From Mallotus nudiflorus (lineage: Eukaryota > Streptophyta > Magnoliopsida > Malpighiales > Euphorbiaceae), in NCBI GenBank assembly GCA_947683625.1, contig CANTUR010000169.1, positions 744,001 to 808,000 on the forward strand: a stretch of 64,000 nucleotides of DNA. Reading direction: 5' to 3'. Below, piece by piece: positions 10,989-21,164 of the stretch (position 1 is its first letter; every line of letters starts with the position of its first letter). Made by a program: the position numbers and the translations under genes. A model generated the notes under the pieces. That model did no database searches. It saw nothing but the letters and a program-made list of their open reading frames with translations, and was not told the origin of the DNA.

Positions 10989-11829
10989 GTGAGACTCATT
11001 CTAAGCTTATTTTAAGCTTTGGTCATTAATTGATTGAGTTTTGGTTTTGAGCTCTAGGGTTTTGGAAATTTTTTTAGCTCGATTTAGATTGATTCATGCA
11101 AACTCCCTTTACAAATATGATTCCTAGTAGCTCAATTTACCTCTAGGAATTTTTGTATAATTTTTGGAATTTATTTTGATTTTTGGTGAATTTTTGAATA
11201 TTTTAATAATATTTTAGGAATTTTCGGGAATTAATTATAAAAATAATAAATAATAATAATATTTGGTATTTTGGTGTTATTATGAGTTGATATAAATTTT
11301 AGGGTAAGGAAGATAATTTTTTTAGAATATTATACAATTTTTAGGAATTTCTATACTTATGTCAAAATTTAATAATTAGGCTAATTTCGAAAATTATGGT
11401 TAAAAATTATGAAATTTTAATAATTGAGGTTATTAGTGAATATTATAAATTTTAGAACTCAAATTATAATTTTTGAGATTTTTTATACTATTTTTATAAT
11501 TATATTTGAGTTTATGCCAAATTTGATTTTTGGTTAAATAATAATTTTTGGGAGAAAATTTTTGGTTGATCAAATATTTTAATTATATTAGGGAGGTTTA
11601 TTTTAAGAGAATAAATTTAATTGTTCAATTTTGAATAATTGAGATTTTATATAACTTTCATTTATTCTAGTATGTATGTATGTGAAATATATATGTGAGA
11701 AATAAATATTATTAATTTTTGATATTTGTTTGAGTTGTGATCTCGGTCGGGGCAAATTGTAGTTTTGGAAGCCCGACTCGAGTGTGGGTGTTTGTGATTA
11801 TTGGAAGTGCATTTTCTATGCAGTTCTGG

Positions 11830-11904
11830 CTCTACCTTTGGTAGAGAGATGTCTGTTTTACAGAGGAGACTCTGTCGAAATTTCGATAGATTTTCTCGTA
11901 AAAC
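11830..11904 (+). other. Conserved palindrome block of L2
   Basis: CTCTACCTTTGGTAGAG (11830-11846), then GTTTTAC (11855-11861) pairing with GTAAAAC (11898-11904). These two enclose ACAGAGGAGACTCTGT (11860-11875) and the perfect palindrome TCGAAATTTCGA (11875-11886). The block could fold as a stem enclosing two hairpins. Homologous blocks occur in eight other LTRs. Confidence 0.7.
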
Positions 11905-12043
11905 GTGATACTCGTAAAATTCCTACCGTTAGGTTAAATCCTGTCTGTCGAGTCTCGTCAGTCTGAAATTTTATTATTTTGTTGATTTCTGATTTCGATT
12001 CCTTAGTCATGTTTTAAAAGTCGATTCTTTATTTTTCTTTTAG

Positions 12044-12109
12044 AGCATATCAGAGCAGAAGCTGTGAGATCGAGGCAAACGTGTGGTCGTCAGCCTTCGC
12101 ATTCATCCT
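12044..12109 (+). other. Putative exon 2 cassette of L2 (66 nt)
   Basis: Lies between a pyrimidine-rich acceptor (TTTTTCTTTTAG, AG at 12042-12043) and a near-perfect plant 5' splice site (CCTGTAAGTCAA, GT at 12110). The same cassette, 62-68 nt long, is bounded by AG and GT/GC in all the other LTRs that retain this region. Confidence 0.5.
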
Positions 12110-12274
12110 GTAAGTCAATAGAATGATCTATGCGTGTGTTTATTTAAAGAATGCATGCACTCATATTTCTATTATATTGATTATATGATTTATTTAATTT
12201 AATGTTATTATTTATGATTTAAATGAATTTTATTTATTTAAAATCGATTTGAGAAATTTTGGTAGAACGGGCTA

Positions 12275-12293
12275 CCTGGTGGGCTTTACCAGG
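12275..12293 (+). other. Conserved hairpin of L2
   Basis: CCTGGT and ACCAGG separated by GGGCTTT. Compared with the same site in L8 (CCTAGTG/CACTAGG) and L10, the fourth base pair changes from G-C to A-T on both arms, which keeps the stem. It is preceded by a second small stem, GGTAG/CTACC. Confidence 0.65.
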
Positions 12294-12357
12294 ACTATGT
12301 GCACATGGTAGAGATTGAGAGATGGATTCGATAATTGTATGATTGATGAATGTTAAA

Positions 12358-12548
12358 CTGGGACGGGTGCCTCGGTGGAAGCCTGCTCTCGGGGACCGCT
12401 AGTGATTGTAAGGTTATTAATGGACTGGGATGGGTGCCTCGGTCGATGCCTTTGCTCTCGGGGACCGCCAGTGCCATTTATTTGGATTAAGTGAAGGACT
12501 ACGGCTTGGTGCCTCGGTTGATACCCTTGCTCTCGGGGATCGGTAGTC
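12358..12548 (+). repeat. Three ~65-bp tandem units in L2
   Basis: Each unit contains GTGCCTCGG, then CTCTCGGGGA plus CCG/TCGG. Element 2 LTRs contain three equivalent units (about 29711-29905 and 37610-37800). The L3/L4/L9/L10 group has related GACACTGAGTCAAC units. The tandem array is thus an old feature of this LTR superfamily. Confidence 0.75.
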
Positions 12549-13151
12549 TAGTTGGAATAATGGGCCTGGTTGGCCGTTTAGATTTTGGATTTAGGGTTCT
12601 ACCGAGATTTTTTAAAAGCTATAAATATATATATTATAAATTATTTTCACTATAAACATATATAGTTTTCAAATCGTAAAGCTCTTTTATTGACTTACTC
12701 AGTGAGGTCTGATTCCCCTCAATTTATTTTTTTTCAGGAGCTTGGAATTTCGACCTCAGACTACCTCCACGCCGGGTTTCTTCTTCACCGGTTATTTTAT
12801 ATAGGTCATTGTAAGCTGTACTGTGTATTAATCTAGGATTCTGCAATAGTATATGCACTAAGGATTTATGTGGTTTAAACTTAATTATGTAGTTTATTTG
12901 TACGAAATACGCTTATGTATAAGATTCAATTTGATTTATAATATGAGATGTTGAAGCACATTATTAACTAAACAGTTACAATTGTGTAATTTGAGAAAAA
13001 TCAGTTTGATAATGTGTTTTGTTTTAAAGTAAAGTTTCATATATGAATGGTTTTATTTTCTTTTTCCTTTAGGCTTACTACGGGTTTCGGGGGCCTTATG
13101 CTTACCCATTCCCTAGTGCCGGTCACGTGCCCTCGGGTTCAGGTCGTGACA

Positions 13152-14295
13152 CCTATTATCAGGTAAAATAGATGCATGAAGCCTCCATGGACACCCTTCA
13201 CTAGCACATTCAATAGTAATTCTATATTTGTCATTTTTTTTCTTATGAAATAGGTAACCTCCCTTCATTCCACAGTCCCTAAGGGCTACCTTAAATGCAT
13301 GAATATCTACAAAGTTTTATATTACTTTAAACTCAAATTGCCTATCCCCAGGGATGGTTTGCTAAATAGTTTTATGAAGGGATTTTTTTCCTTTGCTTAC
13401 TAATAGTACCCTAATCATCAAAGGCAATACTTACATCACTGCATTCCTCTCCTAGTTCACTCGGGCCATCATTTTGACCCATAATAACATCACCCTCATA
13501 TTCCTCCTTAATAAGGCTCTCAAACTCATATGTGCTGATGGCAGTTTCATCACTATCATGCAACCACTCTGCATCATTTGAGTCTGAGAAATCATAAATT
13601 TCCCCTCTTCATGTTCAGTGGTTCTACCCTTTTGTCTACACTTCCTCAACTTCTGTTTACTACGAGTTATTTTTGGATTCTTACTACTTGTAGGTTTGGC
13701 TACTTTTCCCCTCCCATTTCCCCTTCCTCTATCTTTGCTATTAGGTTCAAGTGCATCTTGATTTTTAAGCTCAGGTTCTATAAAATGAGGCTTAGGTCCT
13801 GTTAAAGGAGGCTCGGGTTCTGTCAAATGAGGATCAAGTTCTGTTAAATGAGGATCAAGTTCTGTTAAAGGAGGATTAGGTTCATGTATAAGAGGATTTA
13901 CTTGATTAGGTTCAGGTGTTACAGGACGCATATTATCCATGTCATACTCATAATCATAATCAGACTGCATTTCTAAACCTAATACACTTACATTATCCTT
14001 ATCACTCTCCCTAGTATGCACTATTTTTACAGGATCTAACTTTTATACACTTTCATATGAATCTCAGGATTTTCTGTATACTTTTAAACATTGTATCTAT
14101 ATCAACATCTATCTCAATGTGCATCCCAGAACCCAACACACATATAGGGAAGTCAAATTTAATTTCAGGAAACATCTTGTAAACATCTTGAAGTAATGTG
14201 AAGTATGAATACTTATCTGGATGTACATTGTAAATAGTTTTTATCTCATTCTCATAGTCCACCTCTATTGAATAATTGTCAGCATACAACATCTA
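13152..14295 (-). pseudogene. MULE transposase, N-terminal part
   Basis: 14292-14053 encodes a MuDR N-terminal segment ending in DKYSYFTLLQDVYKMF. 14021-13452 encodes an acidic, Pro-rich linker with 9-residue repeats (LTELDPHLT units at about 13885-13800), then a basic stretch. 13400-13157 matches the pre-catalytic MULE DNA-binding region (YKTLQIFMHL, then GLWNEG and RVSMEA pieces in shifting frames). Frameshifts and stops separate these pieces. The frame continues at 10280 beyond the solo LTR. Confidence 0.8.
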
Positions 14296-14811
14296 CATGC
14301 AAATAAAAATATATTAGATAGTCATTTAACCCCAAAAAAATTCAAAAACCCTAAATACATGCAACTTTGATTTTCACAAATTTAAGGTATAAACATCATA
14401 AAATATTCTTAAATCACACATTGTACAACAAAATATCATAACCCTCTTTTCCCCAAATTTAAACCCTAATTCCTATTCAGCTTTTTGCAATTTTCTACTG
14501 CTAGAAATATTATTTTAGTCAATCACTCTTTGATTTAACTTCGAAAAGAGTTTAATTTACTATCTTTTTCACTTACCTTTTTAGTTTCAACTTCGAAATG
14601 AGTTTCAAAATCCTCAATGCTTGTCGAGTTTAAAGAGCTCAAATAGATGAAGCTTAAGGGTAATGAAGGTCAAAGCTAACGGAAAAACATTTAAGAAGAT
14701 GAACACATTTTTGTTTGAGATTAGGAAGGTGGTTTCTAAGCTAAGCTAAGAAGACAAAAGAAGGAGCTTAGGAAATTTATTTCATTTTTCTTCCAACTGT
14801 AGGAGCTCACA

Positions 14812-15144
14812 GCTTGGTCAAAAAATTAAAAGGGGCTATTTTAGTCATTTCACAACCATTTAACGGTAATAGTACCTAGAGGACTTTTTAATTTATTTAA
14901 CCAAAATATAGAGATTAAAAATGTATTTTTAGAATGTGAGGGATAAAATAGTATATTAGATCTAAATATATGGGGGTATACAATAATTATCCTTCTTTAA
15001 TAATGTCATTGGCATCATGAGAGCATCACGTGCACCTCATCCATTCTTCCTCTCCCTCCCACCAGAAAACAAAAAAAAAAAAAAAAAAAAAAAAAAGAAG
15101 AGCAACTTATATGCAAATAAGGGTAAATTATTATTTGCCCCATA
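14812..15144. other. MULE right flank and A-tract, no gene
   Basis: Non-coding end of the MULE (to about 15000), then a short GC-richer segment with a 26-base A run at 15071-15096, then AT-rich DNA. Absent from copy B through the deletion whose right breakpoint is at 15145-15148. Confidence 0.6.
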
Positions 15145-17064
15145 TGATTTTTTATATTATACTACTTGATTCCTAATATTTAAAATTAATATTATTTCTC
15201 TATTCTATTTTGTAAAATTATACTATTTAGTCATTCCGTTAAATTTTCTATCACAACTATCATTAATTGACATGATAATTATTTGTCCTTGTACTTTAAT
15301 AAGTTATATCATTTGATGCCTCTATTTGAATATATTATATTATTTGCTCCTAATACTTAAAATTTATATTTTTTTATTATTAAAGTAATTTACGTAAAAT
15401 TTAATTTCAAAATGATAATATATCATTTAGTTTCAGCGTGAGAACGGCTTTTTTTTTTTTTTTTTTTCTTTTTTGATGGAAGAATAGGAACAACCTTGAA
15501 CTTTATATATTGAGCATATATAAACAATTATCTAGAAAAAATTATTTTGCAGCACACATAAATCTGTAGGAATCTTTTAGTGTAGCAGGGCAAATGCACC
15601 CCTCTTCCCATGCTAGATCCATTATTGTCTGTTTTAAAATATATGTTTTTCAAAATTTGTAGGTAATAATTAAAAAAATATATATATAAAAAATTACATA
15701 TGATTAAATTATTTTTTATTATTAATATTTAAAAAATATTTAAAATAATTAATTACATAAATTTATGCACACTTATTAAGTTAAAAGTATTATTTTCTTG
15801 ATTTTTAATTTCATTATTTTTATTCATTAAAATGGTGCTATTACACTTCTTAATGTTAAAATTTTAAAATAAACATTGACATAAAAAGTCAAAAGTCAAC
15901 TTTTGGAGGGGGCAGTAAGGAGAGGATAGATGATGCATGGCCTCTATTTAATATTTGAGAAATTCCTTGTTTGAATATGTATTTATATTATAAATTTTAT
16001 CATTAAATGTAATATATTAAAAATAAGTATCTCTGAAAAAATAAATAATTTTTTAGTATACTTAATAACATAATAATATAATAATGGTAGAATATAAATT
16101 TCAATATCAACTATCAACTTTTAATTTATTCAATTTCACATCTTAATTTTCATTTTTCACCTATTTAACTTATATAACTTTTATTTTTTTACCAATTTTA
16201 TTTATTAACTTCTATTTTTCACCTATTCAAATTCAACGTGGGTTAAATATACATGTTTATTTGATGTGTAAAAATAATTATATAGGTAAAAAATAGAATA
16301 AAATGAAAGTGGAGAGGTGATTTAAAATAATTGAATAAAGTTCAGAGATGAAACTGTATATTTAGCCAAATAATAATTGTTACTTGTGTTTCTGTATTTC
16401 AAATATAATGAAATTAAATAATGATGTCCAACTATTCTGTAATTATTATTATTAATTTTTGTCTTTATTTAATCATTCCCAAGTTATCTAGATTATGAAA
16501 CCTAACAATTAATCTATATTTAAAAATATAATACAATGATAATTTTAAATTTTTGCTTCTGCAATGAGCCATGGGAGCGGTTAGCAACTTAGGGTATTAA
16601 TAATAAAGAACGCAGCCATAATCAATAATGTGAAGACATATTGTTCGAAAATAATAATAATAATAATAATGTGAAGATATGGAATAGACGGCAAATTGTT
16701 TTAGGTGCTGTCTTAAGTATTTATCCTCTACCCTCCAATTTTCTTTTTTTTTTTTTCAGGAAAATTTCCAGAGTTGATTGAATGAGATTGACCAAGAATA
16801 TAGTTTTTTTTTATCAATAGCATCCAATTCAATGAAATATACTTTAATTTTTTTATTAATAGCATCAAATCCAATGACATCAATTGTACACTTTTTGCTG
16901 GAATGAAAATGATGTGAATATGTTTAAAAAAAAATGATATAAATAGTCAAAGAGTGATTTAATAATATATAAAGTATATAATTGGAATTTATTTTTTGTT
17001 GTTTAGTAAAATTAATTTTGATATAATTTTTAAAATGATTGCAAAATGTTATAAGGTGTATAAT
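15145..17064. other. Intergenic duplicated DNA, no gene seen
   Basis: Matches 43127-45150 in copy B closely and in order. AT-rich, with homopolymer and AAT runs (16649-16670). I find no conserved open frame between the two copies. Confidence 0.7.
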
Positions 17065-17290
17065 TCATATTATATATATATATTTTTTCGAACAATAATA
17101 AAGTAGATTAAAAGAAAACAACAGTGCATATTGAAGGCCAAGCCTAAGAAATGCCCAAGACCATTGATTTGTTTTGGCATAATAAAGGGCTAAGATAAGT
17201 CCAATTTTATTTGTTCTCAACTGTAGAGGTGTAACCTTAATTTGATGAGCAACAGCAGCATTCCAATGGACAGTGTCCTGGTGCTTTGTA

Positions 17291-17417
17291 TCAAGCCGGA
17301 CATGCTTGATAATACAAGGTCTTGAACTGGTCAGAAAGATCATCTGCAATTGAGGCTTTTCCTTCATCAACACACATTGGAGATTGACCCTCACTAGAAG
17401 TTTCTTCATCCACCGAT
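17291..17417 (-). pseudogene. Last-exon-like gene remnant, function unknown
   Basis: On the minus strand a T-rich tract ending CAG (AG at 17418-17419) is followed by a 41-codon reading frame starting SVDEETSSEGQSPMCVDEGK, acidic, ending LYYQACPA then TGA at 17291-17293. The acceptor (TAG there) and frame recur in copy B (48425 downward), where a one-base deletion and then a solo LTR break it. It looks like the final exon of a host gene captured in the duplicated segment. I do not recognise the family. The longer open frame 17065-17409 in another frame is not preserved between copies in the same way. Confidence 0.35.
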
Positions 17418-17419
17418 CT

Positions 17420-19085
17420 GAAAAGATAAAAAACTAGAAGGAATAGATAGTAGCAGCGATACACAGTTATATCAACAAAAATTTTACATTTGAAAGATAA
17501 TCATACACCACAAATATAAACAGATTAAAAATTTGTCTTTATTAAATTAAGAAATAAAATAAAATAAAAGGAAGTGATAATTAATTACTATTCATCTATG
17601 AGATGATTTAAAAATAAAGATCTAAAAGCCGATTGAGTGTGGTTAAAATAAAAATTGCTGATGAAAATTAAAAAATGAGAGATCCAAGAAAAGAGACTAT
17701 TAAAGTTTGTAAGATAAATCATAAAAAAAGAAGTTTATAACATAAAATAAAATTTTAAGAAATTGGAAGATCATGTAAACTTATGGACTAAGTTATAAAT
17801 AATGGCATGGGACAATATTATAATTTAATATAAAACCAAATTATGTATATTCTGCAATCATTTTAATAAACTCGAATCAAAATCCAATAGTTATTAGAAT
17901 CAAATCTCACAGAAAAATAGTGTTCGCATTTCAAGGCAAGAGTTATAGGAACCCATAGCCATTAATGTTGCTGAAGTTTCACTTTATTGCACCCAAACAG
18001 CTGATCCGCAATAGGCAGCCATGTGGTGTCGCCGGAGCTTAGACTTTCGGGCATTAATGCGTTGAGCTTTCAGGTTTTTTTATTTTATTTTTAAAAGGGT
18101 ATACTAATGTTATGGTTACATCTCACGACGATAAATTACATTACTGCATTTTATTTTTTTATAATTATAATCATAAATAAATTAGTTATAAAATATAAAT
18201 ATTTAAATTATATCATAATAAATTCATTCAATTCATTTTAAAAATTAAAATTTTATTATTTTAAAAAATAATTTAAAAAATTAAAATTTTTAAAAAATAA
18301 ATTTTAATTAACATTAAGAATAAAATAAAAATTACCTCAAAAACTTCTATCCTGTAACGCAATGATTATCGCTATCCTTAAAATGAAAGAAAAATGTGCA
18401 AAACAAACAAACAAATATTATTGCTTTTTTAAAATTGAAACGTGGCAAAATTGACAAAAAAATTACTGATAAAATGCTGAAGGTAAGTATACTGCAAAAA
18501 ATTGCTTTCGTATTCAATCATAATGACACTGTTATAATGTAACATCAAAATTTTAATTTGAAAATTATTTATTTATTTTTTATTAAAATTGTGATAAAAA
18601 TGTGTCGAAATAATTTTTTTTTAAGATATTTATAACATCATCAGATGTCATATTAAGTATTTTGATATTTTATCTTATATTTGTTATAAAATGACCATCA
18701 AATTTCATACTTTAATATCAAATTGTCATTAAATTTTATAATTACATACCTTGAAGATAATATATTGGTTTTCGTTTGAATTGAAATTATTTTTTTTGCT
18801 TATAATTATACTTGATAATCTTATATGGATTTGTATTATTATAATATACTTATAAGTTGAATTTTTAACACTATTATACAATTATGAAAAATTGTAATTC
18901 AAATTAAATTAAATTGAAGAATAATAATAACATACAAATTTAAAATTTATAAAAATTAAAATATTCATGAAAATTGACAAGTTCAGTAATTATTTTATAA
19001 CAAAATATATAATATAACAACTATAAAATTTATGACAGTACGAAGCTCAGCATCATCTCCCATAATTGAAATAATAGTACCTTAA
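17420..19085. other. Intergenic duplicated DNA, no gene seen
   Basis: Matches 48430-53812 in copy B apart from two stretches present only there (about 48470-49340 and 49819-52660). The junction GAGTTATAGGAACCC at 17940-17953 is the uninterrupted form of the site holding the RidA insert in copy B. Confidence 0.7.
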
Positions 19086-19976
19086 CTTGTAATTAAAAAT
19101 TTGTTCTTTTAATTCAGGTGGTATTTTGCCTCATTTGTCCTTTTTTCTTTCTCTCTACTATATACATAAATCAATTTAAAGAAATTTTAAATAAATAATT
19201 TATAAAATAAATTTATTTAAAATTTTCTGATAATTTTTTTCAAAATTTAATTTAGTAATTAGCAATTACATAAAGCTAAAAATTGAAATACAATATGGAT
19301 TATATAAAATTCTTATTTAAACTAAACACATTCAATTAAAATTTATAAATAAACATTTTAATAATTTAAAATTTATTTATAACATACACTTATTAAGCAT
19401 CAATGGAGGATCTTAACTTTACAAACCATCTACTGCTTCCCCATCAACTAGCCAGATTAGATTAGCTTTAAAGAGAAAGAACACAACGATATATGCCGAT
19501 GTCTTAAGCCCCAACCCCAACTACAGAGTTGATGCAAGGCCATCATTGATCCAAGTTTACTTGATGCGATGCATGGCCTTAAAACATAACTATTGGGACA
19601 CCAATTGGACTATGCTTCCTCCTTCAATTTTGTTTTGCATTATGCAATCCCAATCAGACAAGTCAAGAGCAGTCTCAAAATTAAGCAGCTTCTACGTTCG
19701 AGTTACACCATGCTGTTTAAAAATAATTGGGCTTTTTTCTAGAAATAACACAAAAATATTCAAAAATATGTTTTTTTTTTTTCAAAAAAAGTTTAATACT
19801 ATTTTAAAATACAAAATATAATCATAAGTTTACAATTCTTCATATGATACTTAAATATATTTTTTTCACTTTAAAATTGTAAACTTTAAACTTTTTAATA
19901 ATTTTCACATATTTTTAATTAAAAAATTCATTTCAATGTCACATAAGTAGTTTACAATTGTTCATATGATACTGAA
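19086..19976. other. Unduplicated DNA, possible unrecognised remnant at 19400-19700
   Basis: Copy A and B similarity ends here. 19400-19700 is less AT-rich than its surroundings and could be an exon remnant, but neither strand gives a frame I recognise. The plus-strand frame 19546-19821 ends in low-complexity sequence. 19800-19976 is AT-rich with a twice-occurring TTTACAATT(C/G)TTCATATGATAC. Confidence 0.4.
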
Positions 19977-19981
19977 ATATC

Positions 19982-21108
19982 TGTCACGATCCAAACTCAA
20001 GAGTCATAAGCGGCGCTAGAAAACAAGAATTCACACGAATCCAAAACCTGTAGTAAGGTTTAAAATAAAAACTCATACCAAACATATCATAAAAATACAT
20101 CAGAATTAAAACTTTAAACAATATAAAGGAATACAATTTTTTTTAATGCATAATTAATATCTTTTATAAATAAAAACATCATACCGAAACTTCATAGATG
20201 ATATCAAATTAAGGTATTTTATAATACTCCAAATCAACAGTATAACTCATAACATTTAGATATATTACAACCAAAGTATGTTACTACGGCAGTGTCTAAT
20301 AATACAAAGAGATAAAAGTTCAAAGTTTACATAAATCAGCCAGGAAAGAAAGAACCTGGCGAATAGGGAATCTAGGAGAGGTCTGAGAAGAAGAATCCCT
20401 GAAAAAAATAGTTGAGGGGGATCATATCTTACTAAGTAAATCATTATTATATATATGCATGTAACCTAATGCACATATACACAAGCATCAATAATAATAT
20501 TCATATATTTATATTTACATAATGCATACATGTAGTTCAAACAGATGCTTGAAAACATTATTTGCATTTTATTTTATTACAGGATTGGAGCAAAATCCTA
20601 AAATTTTTCACAACCTCAATTACTGAACCTCACTAGCCAATAGGCTCATTTACATCCAAAAATATTTCTCTTCTCAAATTTGACAACGGATTGGTCCCAA
20701 GACATTGAGTCAATTGAACTCCCGTAATCCCACTGCCGACATAACTGACCACGAGACACTGAATCAACCAAGCTCTGGCAGCCATACCACTTTCTATTCA
20801 CAATCTTAATAGTCAAATCTTTATCATAACTCAAATTAATTAATATATCATAATCTAGCATATAGCGTACTGTTGTGCAACAGTCCTAGTGCAGCCCGTT
20901 AGATGGCACGTTCTACGGATATACTCTAAAACATTATTTCATAAATAAAATAATGAAATTCATATTAAAATATGGCGACATCCATACAGTCCTAGTGTAG
21001 CCCACTAGATAGCATGTTCTACGGCTATACTCCAAAACATCATTTCATAAATAAAATAATGAAATTCATATTAAAATATGGCGACATTCATTAATAAAAA
21101 TTAATATT

Positions 21109-21164
<56 letters not shown>

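Larger units (their letters stand above)
10286..13151 (+). mobile_element. Solo LTR (L2) of Ty3/gypsy superfamily, inside the MULE
   Basis: 2,866 bp, starts TGTAATACCC and ends GGTCGTGACA, with a perfect 5-bp target duplication and no internal region, so it is a product of LTR-LTR recombination. It is the best-preserved LTR here. It has TA-rich TATA region 10634-10690, GC-rich leader 10735-10988, donor-like GTGAG at 10989, conserved palindrome block 11830-11904, acceptor-like TAG at 12041-12043, 66-nt exon-like cassette, donor GTAAGT at 12110, tandem hairpins 12270-12293, three tandem repeat units 12358-12548, acceptor TTTTCAG ending 12737, then the conserved end. Confidence 0.95.
10281..13156. 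repeat. 5-bp target-site duplication CCTAT flanking the solo LTR
   Basis: CCTAT occurs at 10281-10285 and again at 13152-13156, directly abutting the TGTAAT and GTGACA ends of the LTR. One copy removed, the MULE transposase frame reads on from HASILPDNR into TFMVK, which confirms the insertion point. Confidence 0.95.
7340..15000 (-). mobile_element. Mutator-like (MULE) DNA transposon, decayed
   Basis: Contains a minus-strand MuDR-type transposase in two parts (14295-13152 and 10280-8400), split by a solo LTR, plus a convergent plus-strand small frame at 7359-7631. Ends are uncertain. The right part near 14993 reads (minus strand) GGATAATTATTGTATACC and the left has GGATAATTACTGCAT at about 7361; 13 of the first 15 bases agree, which may be eroded terminal inverted repeats, though the match stops quickly. 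No 9-bp target duplication was found. Absent from copy B. Confidence 0.75.
1..19085. repeat. Segmental duplication, copy A
   Basis: Copy A of a large duplicated block whose other copy is about 32489-53812. The firm core is 4904-7277 plus 15145-19085, which matches 40850-43130 plus 43127-53812 in the same order and orientation over intergenic DNA, a truncated LINE and an exon remnant. By eye roughly one base in ten differs. The left extension (1-4903) aligns to element 2 from 32489 upward, so element 1 and element 2 may be the same ancestral insertion. Copy A keeps a MULE that copy B lost. Copy B has a solo LTR and a RidA-bearing insert that copy A lacks. The right breakpoint is sharp near 19085/53812; the left breakpoint is outside the window. 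Confidence 0.75.

Noticed and set aside
10634..11029. 131-residue frame (poly Tyr-Ile then Pro-rich) in the solo LTR
   Set aside because: It starts in a TA microsatellite and runs through the untranslated GC-rich leader. A second frame (10723-10992) overlaps it, and neither is preserved in other LTRs.
12241..12300. tRNA-like cloverleaf in the tandem hairpins of L2
   Set aside because: Stem lengths and loops do not fit a tRNA. There is no T-loop or anticodon arm, and it is better explained as a conserved LTR structure.
12358..12548. CRISPR-like regular repeats
   Set aside because: Only three diverged ~65-bp units without unique spacers, located inside a plant LTR. The same units occur in other LTRs.
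15071..15096. 26-A tract as a retrogene or SINE tail
   Set aside because: The upstream 60-90 bp shows no pol III boxes or coding sequence, and no flanking direct repeat was found.
17065..17409. 114-residue minus-strand frame as an intact gene
   Set aside because: It is in a different frame from the acceptor-linked exon, and copy B has stops and a solo LTR within it. The shorter exon-like frame fits the splice acceptor better.
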